Shown in pieces: positions 57,500 through 64,000 of a stretch of DNA of 64,000 nt. The notes beneath the pieces were generated by a model. The model was given only the letters and a program-made list of their open reading frames with translations. It was not told the origin of the DNA and did no database searches. The first letter of the stretch is position 1. Each line of letters begins with the position of its first letter. A program made the position numbers and the translations under genes. This DNA is from Mycobacterium sp. DL99 (GTDB lineage Bacteria; Actinomycetota; Actinomycetes; Mycobacteriales; Mycobacteriaceae). The stretch spans positions 3,359,906-3,423,905 of the forward strand of contig NZ_SJOM01000007.1 in the NCBI RefSeq assembly GCF_004762045.1, read 5' to 3'.

Positions 57500-58885
57500 A
57501 TGGCAACGATCGGCAAACACGCAGTGGTGCTGGGCGCGAGCATGGGTGGGCTCCTGGCCGCTCGGGCACTGGCTGACTTCTTCGACACCGTCACGCTCGT
57601 GGAGCGCGACGTGCTGCCCGACGGTCCGGTTCAGCGGCGCGGCGTCCCGCAGGGCCGGCACGCTCACGGGCTGCTCAGCGGCGGACTGCAGGCACTTGCC
57701 GAACTGTTTCCCGGGCTCCCAGAGGAACTGGCGGCCGACGGCGCCACGGTGCTCGACGGCGCGAATCTGTCCCTCATCTCCCTGACGTTGAGCGGTCACA
57801 CCCTCAATCTGAACGGGCAGCCGGCCAAACCGATCGAGTCCTATCTGGCCAGCAGACCGTTCCTCGAGGCCCACGTGCGGGACCGGGTACGCGCCATCGA
57901 CAATGTCCACATCCTGGACGGCCACGACGCAGTCGAGTTGCTGATGGATGACACCCGGCGCGTGACAAGTGTGTTGGTGGCCGACCGGACCGGTGGCGCC
58001 GGGCGGGCGATATCCGCCGACCTGATCGTCGACGCCATGGGCCGCGCCGGACGGACACCGGTGTTCCTGGAGAGCGCCGGATTCGGACGTCCGCCCGAGC
58101 ACCGGATAGCGGTACAGGTGGCCTACTCCAGCCAACTGTTGTGCTTCGGCGGCACCGCCCCGCGCGACCGGCTCACCCTCGTCGGAACCATCCCCGAAAG
58201 ACCTTGTGGTGGTTCATTGTTCGCCTACGAGGACGACACCTGGCTGCTCACCACCGCCGGGATGAGCGGCCGCGAACCGCCCGCCGACCTGGCCGGGATG
58301 ATCGCCTTTGTCGAGGATGTGTTCCCCGCCGAGACCATCGCAGCCCTGCGCACCGCGCAACCGTTGGGCCCGCCGGCCACCTTCCGCTACCCGGCGAGTG
58401 TGCGTAGGCGCTATGAGCGCCTGACCCGGTTCCCCGACGGTCTACTGGTCTTCGGCGACGCGATCTGCAGCTTCAATCCGGTCTACGGACAAGGCATGTC
58501 GGTGGCCGCGCTCGAGGCGCTCGCATTGCGTGACTGCCTGGCCCGCGGCGGCGATGACCTGGGCCGCCGATTCCTGCGGGCCGCCGCCGGCTGCGTCAAC
58601 ACGGCATGGCAGATGGCCTGCGGCGCTGACCTGGCCATGCCCCAGATACCCGGGCCTCGCCCCGTCTCGGTGCGGTTGTCCAACTGGTACACCGAGCGGG
58701 TGCTCACGGCTGCCGAAGACGATCCAGTGGTGACCGAGGCGTTCTTCCGGGTGATGAACCTGGTCGATCCGCCGAGCCGCCTGGTGCATCCGTCGATCGT
58801 GCGGCGGGTGGCGGCCGGCGCGTCCCGGCGGCGCCGCACGCGACGGCCTGCTCCCGCCGAACCCGCCGTGGCGCCGCTGGGCTGA
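57500..58885 (+). CDS. FAD-dependent monooxygenase-like protein
   Basis: 461 residues, GGAGG 7 bases before the ATG. The FAD motif AVVLGASMGGLLAARALADF at residues 8-27 is intact, and RAGRTPVFLESAGFGRPPEH and LLVFGDAICSFNPVYGQGMS (GD motif) complete a PHBH-like flavin fold. Such proteins include aromatic and polyketide hydroxylases. It ends in a basic tail (SRRRRTRRPAPAEP). Substrate unknown; upstream dyad may control it. Convergent with cinA. Confidence 0.85.
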   Translation: MATIGKHAVVLGASMGGLLAARALADFFDTVTLVERDVLPDGPVQRRGVPQGRHAHGLLSGGLQALAELFPGLPEELAADGATVLDGANLSLISLTLSGHTLNLNGQPAKPIESYLASRPFLEAHVRDRVRAIDNVHILDGHDAVELLMDDTRRVTSVLVADRTGGAGRAISADLIVDAMGRAGRTPVFLESAGFGRPPEHRIAVQVAYSSQLLCFGGTAPRDRLTLVGTIPERPCGGSLFAYEDDTWLLTTAGMSGREPPADLAGMIAFVEDVFPAETIAALRTAQPLGPPATFRYPASVRRRYERLTRFPDGLLVFGDAICSFNPVYGQGMSVAALEALALRDCLARGGDDLGRRFLRAAAGCVNTAWQMACGADLAMPQIPGPRPVSVRLSNWYTERVLTAAEDDPVVTEAFFRVMNLVDPPSRLVHPSIVRRVAAGASRRRRTRRPAPAEPAVAPLG

Positions 58886-58896
58886 CGACACCCGGG

Positions 58897-60165
58897 TCAG
58901 TCACCACCGTCGGTTAGGGCCCGGCGCAGCAGGTGCATCGCCACCGTCGTGGCCCGCTCCCGGATATCGGATCGATTGCCCGGGAGGCGCAGGGTGCGGG
59001 TGATTGCCGTCGATCCGGCCCGGACCGCGAAACACACTGTGCCGACGGGCTTCTCGGGGCTGCCGCCGTCCGGGCCCGCGATACCGCTGATGGCCACCGC
59101 GGTATCGGCACCGAAATGGTGAATCGCACCGGTGACCATCGATTCGACCACCGGCTCGGACACCGCGCCGTACTCGGTGATCAGAAGCGGATCCACGTTC
59201 AGCAGTTCGGCTTTGGCCTCGTTCGAATAGCTGACGACGCCACCGGCGAAGTAGTCCGAGCAGCCGGGGATGTCGGCCAACCGGGCGGCCAGCAGTCCGG
59301 CGGTGCAGGATTCCGCGGTGGCGATCCGGTGCCCGGCCAGCAGGCCGGCCACCTGCTCGTCCACGGTCGTGCCGTCCTCGGAGTACAGCGCGGCGCCGTG
59401 CCGGTCGCGCAGCAGCGTCAGCAGTTCCTGATAGGTGCCGGCCGCGTCGGGCTCGTAACGGGTGACGATCTCAAGCTCACCGCGGCGCAGGCAGGTGGTG
59501 ATCTCCAGTGCGTCGAAACCCGTGATCGTGGCCTCGGCGTCGCGCAGCGTCTCGGCCAGACCGGATTCGGCGAGGCCGAACATCCGCACCATCTCCTGCC
59601 GGTACTGCGTGCGGCCCGAAATAGCCTGTTGCACAGCCTCGGTCGCGACGGCCGTGTGCCACATCGGCTGCAACTCCCGCGGCGGGCCGGGCAGCACGAC
59701 GACCGTCGGACTGCCGCCGACCACGACGCCAGGGGCGGTGCCGACCGGCGCGAGGACCTCCGCACCGACGGGCACCATCGCCTGCTTGCGGTTGGCGGCG
59801 CGTACCGCGTCGAAATCCACGCCGGGCCGGTCGCCCATCAGCTTGCGCAGGATCGCGGCGATGCGCTCCTCCATCGCCTCGTCCAGAACGAGTTCGCGAC
59901 CGCAGAACTCGGCGACCGTCGCCACGGTGAGATCGTCGGCTGTCGGCCCGAGCCCACCGCTCGTCACGATCAGGTCCACGCCCTCGGCGGCCAGGAACCG
60001 CAACTGCGCGTCGATGTCGCGAGGACGGTCACCGCAGATGGTGATGTGGGCAAGTTCCACGCCGAGCTCGAGGAGCTGGTCGGCCAGCCACGGACCGTTG
60101 CGGTCCTGGACCCTTCCGGTGAGTACTTCAGTTCCGGTAACGACGATGCCTGCACGTGCGCTCAC
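58897..60165 (-). CDS. cinA: CinA-like protein (NMN amidohydrolase type)
   Basis: 422 residues. The N-terminal MoCF-like domain (IVVTGTEVLTGRVQDRNGPW, VTSGGLGPTADDLTVATVAE) and the C-terminal CinA domain with catalytic ATAESCTAGLLAARLADIPG, FAGGVVSYSNEAKAELLNV and AISGIAGPDGGSPEKPVGTV. The C-terminal domain deamidates nicotinamide mononucleotide to nicotinate mononucleotide. Both domains are complete. A TTG/GTG start near 60165 is assumed. Upstream lies eis in the same direction. Confidence 0.93.
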   Translation of the reverse strand: MSARAGIVVTGTEVLTGRVQDRNGPWLADQLLELGVELAHITICGDRPRDIDAQLRFLAAEGVDLIVTSGGLGPTADDLTVATVAEFCGRELVLDEAMEERIAAILRKLMGDRPGVDFDAVRAANRKQAMVPVGAEVLAPVGTAPGVVVGGSPTVVVLPGPPRELQPMWHTAVATEAVQQAISGRTQYRQEMVRMFGLAESGLAETLRDAEATITGFDALEITTCLRRGELEIVTRYEPDAAGTYQELLTLLRDRHGAALYSEDGTTVDEQVAGLLAGHRIATAESCTAGLLAARLADIPGCSDYFAGGVVSYSNEAKAELLNVDPLLITEYGAVSEPVVESMVTGAIHHFGADTAVAISGIAGPDGGSPEKPVGTVCFAVRAGSTAITRTLRLPGNRSDIRERATTVAMHLLRRALTDGGD

Positions 60166-60200
60166 CAGATGAACACTACGCAGCAGGCCCTCGCCCCGGC

Positions 60201-61427
60201 TCAGAAGCTGTAGCCCAGTTCGGCCGGAACATCGCTCGCGAAGGCCGCACCGAGCCGCCGCACCACCTCTGAGTCCTTGCCGCGCAACCGGTTTGCGGCA
60301 ACAAACGACTCGGGGTGATGGGCGCCCAGATAGAGACTGCCGAGCACATCCAGGTCGAGTTCGATGTCAGCCGGAGCGTCGGTGGGCGTACACCGGGCCC
60401 GGCCGTCGCGAATCTGCAGGGCATACCGTCCGCCGTCATCGCGGAAACCGTCGGCGACGTCCAGCACGGTGTCGAGGTCGGCCTGATACCGGCGGGCCTC
60501 AAGGGCAACCGGGATGTCCATGATCCGGACCCACATGTCATCGCTGCTCGAGGTCACCCGGGCCAGCCGTGGGTTTGTCAGCAGGTAGGGCACGATCTCA
60601 CCGGGATGTGTCCAGATACTCACCTTCTCCATGAGGTCCATCCCGAGCAGCGCCCGCCAGAGTGCGATGTGGGCGTCGGGGGTCACCGCGGTGACCTCGC
60701 GTACCCGCAGCGACCGGGACTCCTCGCCGTGCACCCGGTACAGCGCATATCCGTCGGGGTGCAGGAACGCGAACAACTCGGAACCACCGTCGCGGGCGTT
60801 CTCCCGATCGGCGAGGACGTCGTCCCACAGGGGCGTCGGGCACGCCAGACCGCCCGGCGTCCGCAGTCGCCAGCGGTCGTAGATCTCGGCCAGGGCGTCG
60901 CGCTGCTCGGCGGGTTTGACCAGTCGCACCCCGCCCGGGTCGGGGACGGAGGCATGGAACTGGGCGAACCTGCGGTCGATCGTCATCAGGTGCACGGTGG
61001 TGGCCGGGCCGTAGCCGAACCGGCCGTAGATCCCGCCTTCGCTCGCGGTGAGCGCGGCGATCGGATACTTCGAATCGGCGATCCGCTGGTGCAACTCGGT
61101 GTACATCGACCGCAGGATCCCGCGCCTCCGATGAGTGGGGGCGACGGCCACGTAGCTGATACCCGCCGCGGGCAGCACAGCGCCGCCCGGAACGGTGAGG
61201 GTGAGATCGAGGTAGATCGACTGCCCGACGATGTCGCCTTCGCTGCCACCGTCACGCATCACCACGCCGCCGTCGGCAGGCACCAGCTGCTGCCACGCCG
61301 CCATCGATTCGGGGTGGTTGATCTCGCCGAATGCGGTGTTGCCGAGCAGTGCCATGCCCGCCCAGTCGGCGTCGGTGACGCTGTGCAGAGTGAGAGTTGT
61401 TGCCGGGGAAGCCACGTTGTCGATCAC
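60201..61427 (-). CDS. eis: Eis-type acetyltransferase
   Basis: About 408 residues from GTG 61427; other starts at 61415 or 61460 are possible. The first GNAT domain has PAAGISYVAVAPTHRRRGIL with the acetyl-CoA-binding RRRG, and ILRSMYTELHQRIADSKYPI; the second lies after AEQRDALAEIYDRWRLR; the C-terminal sterol-carrier-like part has RYALQIRDGRARCTPT. The protein ends AELGYSF, as Eis does, where the C-terminal Phe carboxylate is the catalytic base. Eis acetylates aminoglycosides and lysines and aids intracellular survival in M. tuberculosis. Resistance is possible here, not shown. Confidence 0.88.
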   Translation of the reverse strand: MIDNVASPATTLTLHSVTDADWAGMALLGNTAFGEINHPESMAAWQQLVPADGGVVMRDGGSEGDIVGQSIYLDLTLTVPGGAVLPAAGISYVAVAPTHRRRGILRSMYTELHQRIADSKYPIAALTASEGGIYGRFGYGPATTVHLMTIDRRFAQFHASVPDPGGVRLVKPAEQRDALAEIYDRWRLRTPGGLACPTPLWDDVLADRENARDGGSELFAFLHPDGYALYRVHGEESRSLRVREVTAVTPDAHIALWRALLGMDLMEKVSIWTHPGEIVPYLLTNPRLARVTSSSDDMWVRIMDIPVALEARRYQADLDTVLDVADGFRDDGGRYALQIRDGRARCTPTDAPADIELDLDVLGSLYLGAHHPESFVAANRLRGKDSEVVRRLGAAFASDVPAELGYSF

Positions 61428-61501
61428 GGAGTCCGACGGTGCCACACAATCACCGGACAATGCGACCGAATTTCGGCTCGCACGATCCGGCGGCTAGCAA
61501 A

Positions 61502-61726
61502 TCAGCGCTTGAGCCACGCGTTCAAGGTCGCCAGGTCGCGGGTGTAGGTGGTCATGATGTCGTCCTGGTACAGCGTCGCCCCGCTGATCGTGGTCGGGCC
61601 CTGCCACACCACCCTGATCCGGTTCGCACCGCGCTGGTAGACATCCACCCGGTCGAGGTCGCGGTGCAGCCATCCGCCGCTCCCGGCCAGCTGTCCGACC
61701 TCATGGCGCTCATCGGTTGTGGTCAT
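61502..61726 (-). CDS. Small conserved protein
   Basis: 74 residues, no known domain. It contains a mixed alpha-beta pattern (GGWLHRDLDRVDVYQRGANR, IRVVWQGPTTISGATLY) and a terminal helix TRDLATLNAWLKR. No signal or membrane segment. It lies 9 bases after the stop of the GH2-like gene in the same direction, so it is likely in the same transcript. Seen in my memory as a short protein near glycosidase genes in mycobacteria, but with no function. Confidence 0.65.
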   Translation of the reverse strand: MTTTDERHEVGQLAGSGGWLHRDLDRVDVYQRGANRIRVVWQGPTTISGATLYQDDIMTTYTRDLATLNAWLKR

Positions 61727-61735
61727 CAGCCGATC

Positions 61736-64000
61736 CTATCGCCGTGCCCGCTGGTCGATCGGCACCACCGTCGGTGCACTGTTGTAGCCGCCGACCCGGA
61801 CCCAGTTGGGGCCGTGCTCCGACCCGGGCACCGTGCCGGTGACCTCCACCGTCTCCCCCGGGTAGACGGTGACGTAATTGTCGGAGTACTCGATCGGCAG
61901 GATCTCGTCACCGTCGCGCGTGGTGGTGATCTCGGCGCGCTCGAAGAACGCAATCTGACGGCCGGGGTTGTGCAGCCGGATCAGCACGCTGGCGCCGCCG
62001 TCCGCCGACTCGGTCCGGTGCGCGGTCACCTGTAGCGATGCCGGCGCCATGGTGTTGAGCGGGGTCATGTCGGCCCAGCCGCTCTGTACGAGGTCGAATG
62101 CCTGGTCGTTGACCGGAGGGCCGACATCGTCGAGTTGTTGCGACTGCCAGTAGGTGTTGTCGGCGACGACGGCGCCGTCCTCGTCGAGCAGTTCACACCG
62201 GACGAACACCACCGGCGAGTCGGCGGCCAGCCGGGGCAGCGACAACCCGGGCACGACGCCGTTCGACGGCACGGGCGGCACATCGGAGCTCCGGTCGTCG
62301 CGCATCCGGCCGGTCAGGTCATAGGTCCGCACCCGCACCCGAAGGCCGGTCTGCTCCTGCGGGGACTGGTTCACCACGCTCACGTGGGCGGTGTCGTGAT
62401 CGCCGGTGGCATAGGAGTCGAACACCACCGACAGCGGACGCAGACCTTTCTTGGCCCCGTAATAGGCGCCGCCGGGCCGCAGGTAGTAGTCGAAGAGATG
62501 ACCGAAGAACGACGGCCAGTGATTGTTGAGCATCCAGTAGATGGTCATCTTGTGGTTGTCCCACCCGCCGGCCGCGAACGCCTCGAACTGCGCTCGGGTC
62601 GACTCATAGTGGGCCAGCTGCGCTTTGCGGGCGAATTCCTCTGCACCGCTTGATGATCCGTAGCGTTGGACCACCGCGGTTCGGATGCTCTCGAGGGCGG
62701 CGTTGCTGGGGTTGGCCCCGGCATGGAAATACCAGGCCTCGTTGATCGGCCAGAGTTTGTCCGGCGGGATGAACTTCTGCAGGCTGGCGAACGGCGGGAT
62801 GTGTTCGTTGTCGCCCTGTTCGGCGTTGGACCCGCGGGTGGCCTGATACTGGCCGCTGAACCAGTAGCTCGGCGGGCGCCATGTGTAGGGGCCGGCCATG
62901 TGGATGCCGTCCCAGTCAGGTTCCCCGTTGGCGTCGCGGGCCAGGGACGACACCGTGTCGACCACGGTGTTCGGCCAGTGCAGATCGCGCAGGATCCCGT
63001 GATAGCCCTCGAGCACCGGAGCCGGGGGCTTGCCGTCGCTGCCGTTGGCCCACAGGAACGCCGACGCGTGCCCGCGCAGCGACAGGATCTGTGAGCGCAT
63101 GCTCTCGTCGGCCACCCGTCGATCCTCGTCGTCCCACTGCCACCACTTCTCCCACTGGTTGCAGCACATCCATCCGTACATCAGTGGGATGCCCAGCTCA
63201 TCGGCGCGTTCGATGATGTTGTCGCCCGGGAACTTTCCCTCCAGACGCAGCATGTTCAGCCCCAGGTCCCGGACGTATCCGAGGATGGCGTCCTCCCGCC
63301 GCGGGTCGTACTGGAACAACAGGTCAGGTGTGTACGCCGCACCCCGGACCAGGAAATCGCGCCCGTTGACGGTCAGGTAGAAGCTGCCGCCGAGGCCCAA
63401 GTCGGGGAACTGCTCGTCGTTGTCGCGGTGCTGAGCCACGGTGCGGATGCCGAACCGGGAATCCAGGGAGTCAGTGGCGCGGCCGTACCGCAGAAACTCC
63501 AACCGCAGGTCGTACAGGTCGGGCCTGCCCATGGTGTAGGGCCACCACAGATCGGGGTTGCTGACCCTCAGGGCCGCGAAAGTATCCGGGTCGAAACGGA
63601 TTTCACGGTTCTCCCCCGGTGCCAGGCTAACCGGTTGATCCACCGAGATGGTCGGTTTGCCGGGCCGGCTGATGCGGGCCCGCACCACACCGCGCATCGG
63701 CACGTCGGCGGTGTTGCGGATGTCGGAGTAGACGGTGAGCCGGGCCGAATCGGTGGCGGGCAGCGGTAGCTCGGTGGTGACCACCGGGTCACTGAGTACG
63801 ACCTGGCCCGAGTAGCTCAGGTAGACGGGTTTGAAGATGCCCGCATTGCGGTCGGCCACATAGGAATTGCCCCGCAACGGGTTCTTGTCCGGCCCTTGGT
63901 AGCCGATGCGGTTCCAGTTGAGCCAGTCCCACCAGCTGTCGGCCAGCTCCACACCATCGATGTCCTGCAGCGCCTGCTCGGGAGTCACCTTGACCGCCAG
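61736..64000 (-). CDS. GH2-family glycoside hydrolase (exo-beta-glucosaminidase-like), N-terminus missing
   Basis: At least 750 residues visible; the frame continues past the right edge. The order fits family GH2: a sugar-binding region (DKNPLRGNSYVADRNAGIF), immunoglobulin-like domain (VVTTELPLPATDSARLTVYS), GNMLRLEG-type TIM barrel start (VRDLGLNMLRLEGKFPGDNI) and the second part with HGAN-type WANGSDGKPPAPVLEGYHGI, holding the expected catalytic acid region. It resembles exo-beta-D-glucosaminidases. A signal peptide would be outside the window. Likely secreted or periplasmic. Confidence 0.85.
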   Translation of the reverse strand: MAVKVTPEQALQDIDGVELADSWWDWLNWNRIGYQGPDKNPLRGNSYVADRNAGIFKPVYLSYSGQVVLSDPVVTTELPLPATDSARLTVYSDIRNTADVPMRGVVRARISRPGKPTISVDQPVSLAPGENREIRFDPDTFAALRVSNPDLWWPYTMGRPDLYDLRLEFLRYGRATDSLDSRFGIRTVAQHRDNDEQFPDLGLGGSFYLTVNGRDFLVRGAAYTPDLLFQYDPRREDAILGYVRDLGLNMLRLEGKFPGDNIIERADELGIPLMYGWMCCNQWEKWWQWDDEDRRVADESMRSQILSLRGHASAFLWANGSDGKPPAPVLEGYHGILRDLHWPNTVVDTVSSLARDANGEPDWDGIHMAGPYTWRPPSYWFSGQYQATRGSNAEQGDNEHIPPFASLQKFIPPDKLWPINEAWYFHAGANPSNAALESIRTAVVQRYGSSSGAEEFARKAQLAHYESTRAQFEAFAAGGWDNHKMTIYWMLNNHWPSFFGHLFDYYLRPGGAYYGAKKGLRPLSVVFDSYATGDHDTAHVSVVNQSPQEQTGLRVRVRTYDLTGRMRDDRSSDVPPVPSNGVVPGLSLPRLAADSPVVFVRCELLDEDGAVVADNTYWQSQQLDDVGPPVNDQAFDLVQSGWADMTPLNTMAPASLQVTAHRTESADGGASVLIRLHNPGRQIAFFERAEITTTRDGDEILPIEYSDNYVTVYPGETVEVTGTVPGSEHGPNWVRVGGYNSAPTVVPIDQRARR

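Noticed and set aside
58933..60213. 426-codon open frame opposite cinA
   Set aside because: Antisense to cinA, which has all family motifs.
60315..61547. 410-codon open frame opposite eis
   Set aside because: Antisense shadow of the Eis gene.

Overview
The window is GC-rich, gene-dense actinobacterial DNA. It looks like a rapidly growing Mycobacterium (Mycolicibacterium-type) chromosome. Supporting this are an MmpS/MmpL pair, a fatty acyl-AMP ligase, a RipD-type inactive NlpC/P60 protein, an Eis-type acetyltransferase, DUF732 and DUF5078 secreted proteins, a ThrE-type exporter, and several starts with a -10 hexamer about 7 bases upstream (leaderless transcripts). No rRNA, tRNA or CRISPR array was seen. 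Most of the window reads as ordinary core or conserved accessory genome.

Layout. 1-5.4 kb: C-terminus of an FKBP isomerase, a methyltransferase, an Imm-5-like protein, a small membrane protein, a TIGR01777 epimerase, a proline-rich exported protein and an FAD oxidoreductase. 5.4-6.6 kb: a foreign-looking insert made of a 635-bp internally deleted IS5-type element with intact ends, plus a low-GC orphan gene whose stop codon lies in the element end. 6.6-15.6 kb: type II NADH dehydrogenase, an ECF sigma factor with its DGPF (YciI-like) partner, a lactonase-like protein, the ThrE exporter, a methyltransferase, an esterase and an alcohol dehydrogenase. 15.7-22.5 kb: cyanase, FAAL, an ArsR/SRPBCC pair divergent from a DUF899 gene across two identical operator-like palindromes, an acyl-CoA synthetase-like enzyme and a cytochrome P450.

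22.5-26.2 kb holds a NYN-domain gene divergent from a compact uracil-catabolism operon of URC type: a GTP-cyclohydrolase-II homologue (URC1), a DUF1688 protein (URC4) and upp. 26.2-41.8 kb mixes membrane proteases, RipD, TenA, Tpx, a phosphotransferase, a MenC-like protein that has lost most catalytic residues, MOSC and HD-domain proteins, a GlxA-type regulator, an SGNH hydrolase, an acyltransferase and a set of small secreted proteins. One of the small proteins is built from three WWDPV repeats. 42-45.6 kb is an mmpS-mmpL operon preceded by a 37-codon leader ORF that overlaps mmpS by ATGA.

45.6-53 kb carries an ArsR-SRPBCC fusion with a 22-bp palindrome, an NlpC/P60-like protein, YaaA, and a sulfonate/sulfate-ester operon (two TauD/AtsK-type dioxygenases bracketing SsuCBA). 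53-64 kb carries an amidase, class I fructose-bisphosphate aldolase, an alpha/beta hydrolase, a flavin monooxygenase-like protein, CinA, Eis and a partial GH2 glycosidase running off the end. The most interesting points are the mmpS leader ORF, the MenC-like pseudoenzyme, the paired ArsR operators, the URC cluster, the WWDPV-repeat protein and the IS-linked orphan gene. Functions come from motif recognition and remembered family features, not from searches.
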